Assembly: GCA_947643595.1 (NCBI GenBank)
Contig: CANRWP010000001.1
Span: forward strand, 1 to 64,000
Reading direction: 5' to 3'
Origin: an uncultured bacterium
Lineage (GTDB): Bacteria; Bacillota; Clostridia; Lachnospirales; Lachnospiraceae
Length of the DNA: 64,000 nucleotides
Under the pieces are notes generated by a model that was not told where the DNA came from, searched no databases, and worked only from the letters and a program-made list of their open reading frames with translations. The position numbers and the translations under genes were made by a program. The stretch's first letter is position 1. Each line of letters starts with the position of its first letter. Below are positions 15,300-23,254 of the stretch, one piece after another.

Positions 15300-16685
15300 A
15301 TGAAAGAATACTATCCTTTGACAGCGGCACAGAAGCTGCATTATAACTGGATGAAAACATACAAAACACAGCAGGTATCGGGAGTCAGCGTCGTAGCGTC
15401 TTTAAAGGCTCAGTTGGACTTCGGACTTTTAAAGAAATGTATCCAGCTGGAATTTGAGCGTTACGGCTGTATGCGGATTCGCTTTACAAAACCTGACGGA
15501 AAAGGCAGAATAAAGCAGTATATTGCGGAGAAAGAGACAAGGGATATCCCCATAAAGGATTTATCCGGTATGAGTTTGCCGGAGGCGGACGGGCTGATGC
15601 AGCAGTGGGCCTATGAGACTTTTGACGGAGATGATATTCCGCTCTGTGACGTAACCATGGTAAAGCTTCCCGAGGGCTTTAACGGATTTTTTATACACAT
15701 GGATCATAGACTGATCGATTCCTGCGGACTGGTGGTGATGATCAACGACCTGATGCAGCTCTATACCCATTTCAGATTCGGGTCTCCTTACCCGGATGAT
15801 CTGGCGGATTATGAGGAGGTTCTGGCGAAAGATTTAAAGAGGGCAAACAACGAAAAACGCTTTGCCAAAGATAAGAAATTCTGGGACGATCAGTTAGATG
15901 CGCTGGGAGAACCGCTTTATTCCGATATCCAGGGGCCTTCCGTTCTGGAAGAGGCGAGAAAGCGTCACGGTGATCCGGCATTGAGATCGGCGGATATCGA
16001 GCTCAAAAATCTGTTTGTGAAAGTAAAGGATTATTATCTGGAGCCGGTGCCCACCAAAAATCTTATCGATTTCTGCATGAACCACCAGCTTTCCATGACA
16101 AATCTTATACTGTTGGGAATCCGGACTTATTTGTCGAAGGTAAATAACGGACAGGAGGATATCACGATCGAGAATTTTATCTCGAGACGTTCCACGCATG
16201 ACGAGTGGACTTCCGGCGGCAGCAGGACGATCATGTTCCCCTGTAGGACCGTGATTTCTCCAGAGACCGATTTCCTGTCGGCGGCATATGAGATTCAGAA
16301 TGTCCAGAACCGCATATATATGCACAGCAATTACGACCCGGAGCTGATCAGGGAGGAAATGAGGAAACGATATCATACACCGGAGCACACAGTCTATGAA
16401 AGCTGTTACCTCACCTACCAGCCCATGCCGATAAAGTTGGAAAACCCGCATCTTGTCCAGATGCCGCAGCATTCCAAATGGTTTGCCAACGGCGCTGCGA
16501 CCAAGAAGATGTATCTGACCGTATCCCACACCGGGGAGGGCGGCATGAATTTTTCTTATCATTACCAGACAGCACATTTGGAAGAGCATGACATGGAGCT
16601 GTTGTATTACTATATGATGCGTATTCTCTTTAAGGGGATCGCAGAACCGGATATGAGTATCGGGGAAATTATAGAACAAGTGTAA
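15300..16685 (+). CDS. Stand-alone condensation-domain protein (NRPS C-domain superfamily)
   Basis: A 461-residue free-standing C-domain; ATG 15300 has CAGGAGG 6 bases upstream. The N-terminal YYPLTAAQKLHYNWMK is typical for condensation or chloramphenicol-acetyltransferase-like folds. The catalytic motif HHxxxDG reads DHRLIDS (residues 135-141): the active His136 and structural Asp140 are kept, while the first His and the Gly are changed, as in unusual C domains and ester- or amide-forming acyltransferases. With the carrier protein and ligase it would join an acyl thioester to an amine or alcohol. No adenylation or thioesterase domain is attached. Confidence 0.85.
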   Translation: MKEYYPLTAAQKLHYNWMKTYKTQQVSGVSVVASLKAQLDFGLLKKCIQLEFERYGCMRIRFTKPDGKGRIKQYIAEKETRDIPIKDLSGMSLPEADGLMQQWAYETFDGDDIPLCDVTMVKLPEGFNGFFIHMDHRLIDSCGLVVMINDLMQLYTHFRFGSPYPDDLADYEEVLAKDLKRANNEKRFAKDKKFWDDQLDALGEPLYSDIQGPSVLEEARKRHGDPALRSADIELKNLFVKVKDYYLEPVPTKNLIDFCMNHQLSMTNLILLGIRTYLSKVNNGQEDITIENFISRRSTHDEWTSGGSRTIMFPCRTVISPETDFLSAAYEIQNVQNRIYMHSNYDPELIREEMRKRYHTPEHTVYESCYLTYQPMPIKLENPHLVQMPQHSKWFANGAATKKMYLTVSHTGEGGMNFSYHYQTAHLEEHDMELLYYYMMRILFKGIAEPDMSIGEIIEQV

Positions 16686-16749
16686 GCGCTATCGTACAGC
16701 GATTATAGGTAAAGTTGCGAAGGCGACTATAATTTAGGAGGAGAATGAT

Positions 16750-16983
16750 ATGACACAGGAAATGCAGTTTAAAACAATTATTGCACAGTATTGCGAAATG
16801 AAACCGGAGGATATGACAAATGATTTGAGATTCAGGGAGGATCTGGGCTTTAGTTCTCTTGATTTTATGTCCTTTTTGGGAGAGCTGGAGGATACCTTTG
16901 ATATAGAGTTGGAAGAGGAAAATGCGCTGCAGGTCTTTACCATAGGGGAGGCGCTTGCGTTACTGGAAACATTGCAGCAGTAG
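16750..16983 (+). CDS. Acyl/peptidyl carrier protein
   Basis: A 77-residue acidic four-helix carrier protein. The phosphopantetheine site is EDLGFSSLDF with Ser36 (consensus DSL reads SSL). It is short and free-standing, between the condensation protein and the ligase, with TTAGGAGGAG before its ATG. It probably carries the acyl group activated by the ligase. It differs from a housekeeping AcpP in context, since no fatty-acid synthesis genes are near. Confidence 0.9.
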   Translation: MTQEMQFKTIIAQYCEMKPEDMTNDLRFREDLGFSSLDFMSFLGELEDTFDIELEEENALQVFTIGEALALLETLQQ

Positions 16984-16995
16984 GGACGGAGGCTT

Positions 16996-18546
16996 ATGAT
17001 GGAAAAGTTGATTTTGGATATTCTGGAGGAGAGCGAAAAAAAGTTTTCGGAAATGACAGCGGTAAAGTGGCTGAAGAAAAAGGAGATTTATGAGATTAGC
17101 TACCGCGGGATAATGGAAAATGTCAGGGCGGTGAGAAAAGGGCTGGCTGCGGAAGGCTTTCAGGGAAAACACATCGCGCTGATCGGCGGCAGTTCCCTGG
17201 AGTGGATAGAGGGTTATCTGGGGATTATCACAGGCAGGACAGTTGCCGTCCCCCTGGATGCGATGTTGCCGGTGGAGGATCTGGCGGATCTGATCAACCG
17301 TTCCGATTCCGAAGCGCTCTTCTTAAGTCCGAAAAACCAGGGGCTTTTGGAGGAACTTTTGACAGAATGTCCTGATTTGAAAAAAATATGGCTGCTGCAG
17401 GAGGAGCCGGCGGAATTATCCGACGGGAGAGTAACCTGCCTCGGCAAATTAAAGGAGACGGGCAGAGAGACAGAAACGGATTCGGAGAGGCCGGATAGTG
17501 GAGATACCGCAACGATTATTTTCACTTCCGGAACCACCGGAAAAAGTAAAGGTGTTATGCTGACGCAGGGAAATCTGGCGTCCAATGTGCTTTCTGTGGA
17601 TTTTGCATTGGAGCCCGGAACGGTAATCTTAAGCGTTCTTCCAATCCACCACGCGTTCTGCCTGGTGATGGACTGGCTGAAAGGTTTTTCCCTCGGGACA
17701 ACGGTGTGTATCAATGATTCCCTCATGCATATGGTAAAAAACATGGGCATCTTTAAACCGGAGGTAATCCTGATGGTGCCGCTGATGGTGGAGACCATTT
17801 ACAAGAAACTTTCCGCTGCCAGCCCGCTTATACCCAAAAAGATGGTGGCGGCAAAGGCATTCGGCGGAAACTTAAAGATTCTTATTACCGGCGGCGCCCA
17901 TCTTGATCCGTTTTATATTGATAAATTTGCCGATTACGGGATCGGCATTTTTGAGGGATACGGTATGTCGGAATGTTCTCCGGTCATTAGCTCGAATACG
18001 CCGGAGCGCCATAAGGCGGGGTCTATCGGAAGACCTCTTTCAAATGTCCAGATTTCCTTTGAGGACGGTGAAATACTTGTAAAAGGCAGCAGCGTGATGA
18101 AAGGCTATTACAAAATGCCGGAGGAGACGGCTGATACCCTGCGGGACGGCTGGCTTCACACGGGAGATAAAGGGTATCTGGACGAGGACGGTTTCCTGTT
18201 CATCAACGGACGTATCAAAAACCTGATCATTCTTTCAAACGGAGAAAATATTTCCCCGGAAGAGATCGAGAACAAATTAGCGCTGGGGAAACTGGTCGGG
18301 GAAGTGATCGTGACAGGGGAAAACAACGGCCTTACTGCAAGAATTTATCCGGATCAGGATGTGGTGAAAGCCAAACATATGAGTGAAGAGAAGATCAGGA
18401 CGGAGCTGCAGGCGTTTCTGGATAGCTATAATAAATCCCAGCCTACCTACCGCCAGATCACCGGGCTGGTGATCCGGAAAAATCCGTTTATCAAAAGTAC
18501 GACAAAAAAGATCAAACGACAGGAGGTTGAGATTGACGAGCCGTAA
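16996..18546 (+). CDS. Acyl-AMP ligase (fatty acyl-ACP/CoA synthetase-like)
   Basis: A 516-residue ANL-superfamily enzyme. The P-loop-like motif IIFTSGTTGKSKGVM, then GYGMSECSPV, the Asp of LHTGDKG and the C-terminal KSTTKKIKRQ with the catalytic Lys are all present, so it should be active. VILMVPLMVETIYKKL is typical of long-chain acyl ligases rather than amino-acid adenylation domains. It starts 13 bases after the carrier protein, and loading a fatty or aryl acid onto that protein is the simplest reading. Confidence 0.88.
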   Translation: MMEKLILDILEESEKKFSEMTAVKWLKKKEIYEISYRGIMENVRAVRKGLAAEGFQGKHIALIGGSSLEWIEGYLGIITGRTVAVPLDAMLPVEDLADLINRSDSEALFLSPKNQGLLEELLTECPDLKKIWLLQEEPAELSDGRVTCLGKLKETGRETETDSERPDSGDTATIIFTSGTTGKSKGVMLTQGNLASNVLSVDFALEPGTVILSVLPIHHAFCLVMDWLKGFSLGTTVCINDSLMHMVKNMGIFKPEVILMVPLMVETIYKKLSAASPLIPKKMVAAKAFGGNLKILITGGAHLDPFYIDKFADYGIGIFEGYGMSECSPVISSNTPERHKAGSIGRPLSNVQISFEDGEILVKGSSVMKGYYKMPEETADTLRDGWLHTGDKGYLDEDGFLFINGRIKNLIILSNGENISPEEIENKLALGKLVGEVIVTGENNGLTARIYPDQDVVKAKHMSEEKIRTELQAFLDSYNKSQPTYRQITGLVIRKNPFIKSTTKKIKRQEVEIDEP

Positions 18547-18595
18547 GTTTCCCGGGAGCACAGGACGGTAAAATTTTTGTTGTGGCTGATCCGGA

Positions 18596-19174
18596 TCAGG
18601 ACATAAAAGGAAGCATGCCCGATATGAAAGCGTGCGTCAGAATGTTGGCGACGGCTTCCGCGGGTACCGAAAAATTGTCATTGGTCCATTTATGGAGTAC
18701 GCCGAGGGTGCTGCCGATGGTACAGGCGATCATATAGGAAAGTTCCTCCTTGCTGTGCCGGGAGGATGCTGTGTTTTGTGTGACATCCGCCACAAAGCGA
18801 TGGAACATCATCAGTGCTTTTTCGAAAAATTTGTCTCCTCTGGGACTCCGGAGGAGATTTGCCAGAAACGGATTATTCATTGTGTAACCGCAGATAGTCA
18901 CGAAAAATGACTTGCATATATCTTTGTCATCTTTTGGATGAAAGGTTTTCATAAGGGAAAAGATATCATCGATAGTCTTGTCCTCGATGGCAGTCACAAG
19001 AGCCGGAATGTTTTCGTAGTGGTTGTAAAAGGTGCTTCGGACAACTCCGGCTTTCTTTATCACATCGGATACGGTTATTTTTTCCAGATCCTTTTCTTTC
19101 AGAAGCAGAAAAAACGCATCATAAATAGCTTCGTCGGCCACATAGTACCTCTCGTCCTGTATTTCGTGTTGCAT
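18596..19174 (-). CDS. TetR/AcrR family regulator
   Basis: A 192-residue regulator with an N-terminal helix-turn-helix (TVSDVIKKAGVVRSTFYNHYEN, residues about 34-55) and a helical ligand domain of the TetR_C type common in Firmicutes. AAAGGAG precedes its ATG. It converges on the acyl-ligase gene and probably controls the condensation/ACP/ligase cluster, perhaps sensing an acyl product. Confidence 0.85.
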   Translation of the reverse strand: MQHEIQDERYYVADEAIYDAFFLLLKEKDLEKITVSDVIKKAGVVRSTFYNHYENIPALVTAIEDKTIDDIFSLMKTFHPKDDKDICKSFFVTICGYTMNNPFLANLLRSPRGDKFFEKALMMFHRFVADVTQNTASSRHSKEELSYMIACTIGSTLGVLHKWTNDNFSVPAEAVANILTHAFISGMLPFMS

Positions 19175-19219
19175 ATAAATCTCCTTTACTTTATTGCTGT
19201 CGTTTGACTTTTGAGGGGA

Positions 19220-21070
19220 TCAAATCCTCCGGTTTTCAAAATATGGAAACCATTCCACTGCTTCCAGAATATCCCGGAAATCTTCTCTGGGAGCCAGGTC
19301 AATATAGCGTTCCAGAAGAGCGGACTCCTCATTTTTATATTTACCGTAGAAGATATCGAATAAATTATGTCCGCGCATGTAGATTTTAATTTCTTCCATG
19401 TGTGTTTTCACATCTTCCACAGAGGTAAGATTCTGCCCGAGAACCGCTGTCAGATGTCTGCCGCTGGTGATGCGGTGCAAATACTCTTTCCATTTTTCCA
19501 GAAAGATTTCATAGAAGGCGTCCTCGGATTCGATGATACCGAGCAAAGCCATGATTTTGGGGTTCAGAAAGTAGTTTTCAAAGGAATAATAGCGCAGAAT
19601 CAACACGTTCTCCGGACGAACCCGGGGAAGCATATCCATATCTTCCAGATTCCGCTCTTCATAGTAGCGGCAGAGCTGTTGTCTCAGCCGGGATGGGTCG
19701 TCGCCGTCGCCGTCCCGGATCATCAGAAACTGATCTCGAAGATAGATCTGGTTCATGTATTTCAGATTTGCGTAGGTCTTGATGTTGGTACAGCTGTTGG
19801 TGGTGAGGATGGCGATTCGGGACAGATTTCCGTCCGAATCATAGGTTTCGGAATAATATTTCCGAAGCAGCAGCGGGAGACGGCTCTTGTCCTGTCTTCC
19901 CTCCACGATAAAGACAAAGTTCACGTTCATCAGATCGCCCGCCGTATAGCCGAGATCATCCAGAATGGCGCTGATATCCGTTTTTTCCCGGATGCCGGAA
20001 CAGCCCTCTTTGTCCAGAATCACCTGTCGGATCTGCCTGCTGTTGAAATTGGGCAGAAGATTGGGCGAATGGGTGGAAAAGATGACCTGATTTTTTCGGG
20101 ACAGCCGGTACAGGATTTCGCCGGCAACTTTTTGCAGTCTCGGGTGCAGAAAGATCTCCGGATCCTCGATCATGATGATGCTGGGCAGATTTTCCCTGAT
20201 CTCCGTATAGGCCTCCAGTAGGGAAAACAGATAGATGCACCGCATGCCTTTTCCCATCCGTCCAACTGGACGGACCAGATTCTGGGCAGGAGAGTAAATA
20301 TTCGTGGTGACGGAGAGCATCTTTTCCATATCCCGGTTTATCGAATAAAGTATTTTCTCCCGCCCGCCGTTTTTGCGGAAATTTTTATTGACTCTGCGGG
20401 CGAATTCGTCCAGATTCAGCTGGTACAGCTTGTAATCCAGAAGTTTTGAGACTTCCATCACATTCAGTTCCGCCGGGCGTTTTTGCTGAATCAGACCGAT
20501 ACAGCGAAAACACTGGCTGCATTTCCTGGCCTGATTGAACATGCAGCAGCCTGAACGCATTTTCAGCAGCAGTTCGTCCTTCTGCAGGAGAAAAAGATCA
20601 TTCTGAAGCTGCTCCAGGCTGCGCTCTGTATCCACGCAATAAATTTCAGGAAAAACTTCCTGTATGTACGGGTTGTGTTTTCTGAAACCGTCCTGATAAC
20701 GGATCTGTCCGTTGCGGTTGGCTGACATGGTAAAGGTCAGGACGTTTTCAGCGAAAGAAGGGAGTTTTTTCCGAAAATCCTGCATCCACGCTTCTTTTTT
20801 CCGGTATCTGCTGACAACGCCTTTTTGCCGCAATAGATCCAGATCTTTCCCTGTAAATTCCAGAGAGACCGTGATCTCGATATTTGCACCGTCCTCCTCG
20901 AAATCCTCCGGGCAGATCCGGTAATCGCCGCCTGCCGCCCGGACTGCGTTCAGTACGGTGGTCTTGCCGGTGTTATTCTGTCCCACCAGAATCAGCGCAT
21001 TCTCGATATCCTGAATATGCATATGGCGGATGGATTTAAAATTCTGGATGCAAAGTTCTTTGATCTTCAT
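19220..21070 (-). CDS. OLD-family ATPase with C-terminal TOPRIM nuclease domain
   Basis: A 616-residue protein. Residues 1-45 carry an SMC/RecF-like start with Walker A GQNNTGKTT (30-38). Walker B (IIMIEDPEIFLHP, about 306-318) and the STHSPNLL His switch follow. The TOPRIM domain has FIVEGRQDK (acidic Glu) and LMIRDGDGDDP (Asp pair), so nuclease activity is possible. An unusual cysteine cluster, CC-x7-C-x2-C-x2-C at residues 175-190, lies within the ATPase insert and may bind zinc or an iron-sulfur cluster. No GajB-like helicase or other known partner is adjacent, so it looks like a single-gene OLD system, possibly defensive. Confidence 0.85.
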   Translation of the reverse strand: MKIKELCIQNFKSIRHMHIQDIENALILVGQNNTGKTTVLNAVRAAGGDYRICPEDFEEDGANIEITVSLEFTGKDLDLLRQKGVVSRYRKKEAWMQDFRKKLPSFAENVLTFTMSANRNGQIRYQDGFRKHNPYIQEVFPEIYCVDTERSLEQLQNDLFLLQKDELLLKMRSGCCMFNQARKCSQCFRCIGLIQQKRPAELNVMEVSKLLDYKLYQLNLDEFARRVNKNFRKNGGREKILYSINRDMEKMLSVTTNIYSPAQNLVRPVGRMGKGMRCIYLFSLLEAYTEIRENLPSIIMIEDPEIFLHPRLQKVAGEILYRLSRKNQVIFSTHSPNLLPNFNSRQIRQVILDKEGCSGIREKTDISAILDDLGYTAGDLMNVNFVFIVEGRQDKSRLPLLLRKYYSETYDSDGNLSRIAILTTNSCTNIKTYANLKYMNQIYLRDQFLMIRDGDGDDPSRLRQQLCRYYEERNLEDMDMLPRVRPENVLILRYYSFENYFLNPKIMALLGIIESEDAFYEIFLEKWKEYLHRITSGRHLTAVLGQNLTSVEDVKTHMEEIKIYMRGHNLFDIFYGKYKNEESALLERYIDLAPREDFRDILEAVEWFPYFENRRI

Positions 21071-21171
21071 GGGGCGCCTTCCGTGTAACTGACTGACATA
21101 TTTTGATTATACGCTGTTTCGACAGACCCGGCAAGGAGGAGACGCCGGAAGATGAAAGACTTGACAGATTT

Positions 21172-21530
21172 TATACAAAATGTTAAAAATATATTGGCAT
21201 TTGTCAATGTTACCTGTTAGTATAGTAACACATATCCCGGGAACATCTTGTGAAACTTCTGACCATTTCGGCTGACGATTCCTGTTATGAGAACATTTCA
21301 ATGAATATGGCGGATCGGAGAAGACGGTGGTGGTGGCGGTTTTAATGAAATTGTCAGGGTAATCCTTTGTAGAGATTTTTCTTTCCGTCCATAATGAAAG
21401 GAGAACTATCTGTATGAAGGAAAAAGAGGCAAAAAAGAAACTGGAAGAGATGAACCTGTTGGATGACTTCCTGTTCGGTTCGCTGGTAACTTACCCGGAG
21501 GTCGGGGGAGCGGTTTGTGAGGAAAGTGGT
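21172..21530 (+). repeat. Copy B of the duplicated Rpn-type element
   Basis: Similar to 13085-13470, including the non-coding leader and ribosome site, with scattered substitutions. The promoter pair has decayed (TTGGCA for TTGACA and TAGTAT for TAAAAT). Similarity stops soon after the frameshift in the coding part. It fills most of the gap between the OLD gene and the cyclophilin. Confidence 0.8.
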
Positions 21531-21596
21531 CAGAATCATTTATATGCTCCGGAATATGATCCGGAGCAGGTTTTAGAGAAAATGGAGAAGCCTTAA
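21414..21596 (+). pseudogene. Truncated, frameshifted Rpn-family nuclease remnant
   Basis: The first ~38 codons are nearly identical to copy A (MKEKEAKKKLEEMNLLDDFL). A run of five G replaces four G after the proline-glutamate codons (PEV-GG instead of PEI-GER) and shifts the frame. A short unrelated tail follows to the stop, which overlaps the convergent cyclophilin stop by four bases. More decayed than copy A. Confidence 0.8.
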
Positions 21597-22114
21597 AGCT
21601 TCTCCGGCTCCGGATAATCCACGCCGAACGTATCGACGGTGACGCTCTGCATCACCTGATCTTCCAGTGGTTTATCGGAATAATCGGTGGCTGTCCCGGC
21701 AATGCGGTTTACCACATCCATACCCTCAATCACTTTTCCAAACGCCGCATAGGAGCCGTCGAGATGCGGGCTTGTCTTGTGCATAATGAAAAACTGGGAT
21801 CCGGCTGAATCGGGATGCATGGAACGAGCCATGGAGAGAACGCCCTCCGTGTGCTTCAAGTTGTTCTCAAAGCCGTTGATCGCAAACTCGCCGGGAATGG
21901 AATAGCCGGGACCGCCGGTTCCGGCGCCGTTCGGATCGCCGCCCTGGATCATGAAACCTCTGATGACGCGGTGAAAGATCAGACCGTCATAAAAGTTTTT
22001 CTGGATCAGGGAGATAAAATTGTTTACGGAGACAGGAGCGATTTCAGGATAGAGCTCCGCTTTGATCACGCCGCCGTCCGCCATGGTAAAAGTTACGATT
22101 GGATTTTGTGCCAT
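21593..22114 (-). CDS. Cyclophilin-type peptidyl-prolyl cis-trans isomerase
   Basis: A 173-residue cytoplasmic cyclophilin. The start at 22114 has GAAAGGAAA upstream and gives the standard N-terminus MAQNPIVTF; the ORF start at 22159 has none. Active-site segments FHRVIRGFMIQGGDP, GSQFFI and the later FGKVIEGMDVV are complete. It catalyses proline isomerisation and has no signal peptide. Confidence 0.93.
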   Translation of the reverse strand: MAQNPIVTFTMADGGVIKAELYPEIAPVSVNNFISLIQKNFYDGLIFHRVIRGFMIQGGDPNGAGTGGPGYSIPGEFAINGFENNLKHTEGVLSMARSMHPDSAGSQFFIMHKTSPHLDGSYAAFGKVIEGMDVVNRIAGTATDYSDKPLEDQVMQSVTVDTFGVDYPEPEKL

Positions 22115-22209
22115 TTGTGTATTTCCTTTCTGAAAAATAAGATATATTGATTCTATCACACAACAGGAGTGATGGAAATGATAAAATAAAATGAAGTGGA
22201 ATGAAACCT

Positions 22210-23004
22210 ATGATCACAAAAATTATTTTGGAGGAAGAATTGAATACGGAGGAGCTGCAAAAATTGGAAATTTTGTTCCGGGAGACAGACAGGGATATTC
22301 TGGACAGTTTTCTGATCCTCACCGACAGTTCCGATCTTGCGCAAATCTGCAGAGGGCTTGACATGGCGGTGGTGGCAGTTATATCGGGGGAGGGGAAGGA
22401 TTTTTCGGAAATTCCCTATGCGGTGACGGATATCGAAGATTTGGATGAAACATATCTGGAACGGATCTGGCAGCGGTATCGAGGTATTCCCTGGAAGATC
22501 TGCGAGACGGAAAGGTGTATTGTGCGGGAGACGGTGCCGGAGGATGTGGAGAGTTTTTACGACATCTACCGGGATAAAGAGATTACCAGATATATGGAAA
22601 ACCTGTTTGAGGATCGGGAGAAGGAAAGACAGTATATCAGGGACTATATAGAGAAGGTGTACGGTTTCTACGGGTTCGGCATGTGGACGGTCTGCCTGAA
22701 AGAGACCGGTGAGGTGATCGGCAGGGCGGGACTCTCGATGCGGGAAGAGTTTGAAGAGCCGGAGCTGGGCTATGTGATCGGCAAAAAGTGGCAGAGACAG
22801 GGACTTGCGGAGGAGGCGTGCAGGGAGATTCTGGCGTACGGCAGGGAGGAGCTTGGCTTTGAGCGGGTGCGGGCTTTGATGCACCCGGAGAATACGGCTT
22901 CGGAGCGGCTGTGCCGCAAACTGGGATTTTGCTATAAAGAAAAGAGGACACTGGATGGGATCCTCTACAACAGTTATGTGACAGAATTCTGCATAACAGA
23001 ATGA
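22210..23004 (+). CDS. GNAT acetyltransferase with N-terminal extra domain
   Basis: A 264-residue protein. ATG 22210 is preferred, with AAGTGGA nine bases upstream. Residues about 1-100 form a small alpha/beta domain with no family recognised. Residues about 105-264 form a RimJ-type GNAT domain: CIVRETVPEDVESFYDIY, the acetyl-CoA segment GKKWQRQGLAEEACREIL and HPENTASERLCRKLGF. The target is unknown. It is divergent from the cyclophilin gene. Confidence 0.85.
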   Translation: MITKIILEEELNTEELQKLEILFRETDRDILDSFLILTDSSDLAQICRGLDMAVVAVISGEGKDFSEIPYAVTDIEDLDETYLERIWQRYRGIPWKICETERCIVRETVPEDVESFYDIYRDKEITRYMENLFEDREKERQYIRDYIEKVYGFYGFGMWTVCLKETGEVIGRAGLSMREEFEEPELGYVIGKKWQRQGLAEEACREILAYGREELGFERVRALMHPENTASERLCRKLGFCYKEKRTLDGILYNSYVTEFCITE

Positions 23005-23096
23005 TATGCTAATTATAAAAATTCTGTAAACTATCACAAAGATATCGGAATTTTTTATAAAAGTTTGGAACATCCAACAAAATTGCAAAAACCGTG

Positions 23097-23125
23097 TTGA
23101 CAGGAAAAAAAGATGGTGCTAGACT
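23097..23125 (+). promoter_or_regulatory. Promoter of the Amt-PII gene
   Basis: TTGACA (23097-23102), 17-bp spacer, TAGACT (23120-23125) with an extended -10 TG before it. It leaves a leader of about 120 bases. Confidence 0.65.
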
Positions 23126-23141
23126 TGCGGATAACAAAGGC

Positions 23142-23228
23142 AAAGGCGCTTTGAGATAAATTCTCAGGGCGCCTTTTCCGTTGTATTAAGACTGCGCGGG
23201 GACGAAAGCCGGCTGTCCGCGGCGGCAG
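23142..23228 (+). promoter_or_regulatory. Structured 5' leader of the Amt-PII gene (two hairpins)
   Basis: Hairpin 1: AAAGGCGC (23142-23149) with GCGCCTTT (23169-23176), plus an inner GAG/CTC, followed by TTCC; it resembles a terminator or attenuator. Hairpin 2 (23192-23228) is imperfect: CTGC/GCAG and GGAC/GTCC with mismatches between, ending just before the ribosome site. Such leaders suggest control by antitermination or attenuation in response to nitrogen. No known riboswitch class was recognised. Confidence 0.45.
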
Positions 23229-23254
23229 ATTCAGAACAGAAAAGAGGAGATATT

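Noticed and set aside
19367-20221. 284-residue plus-strand ORF
   Set aside because: Antisense to the OLD-family gene, whose motifs are clear; no ribosome site or motif of its own.
19220-21070. Gabija defence system
   Set aside because: Only the GajA-like half is possible; no GajB-type UvrD helicase lies on either side.
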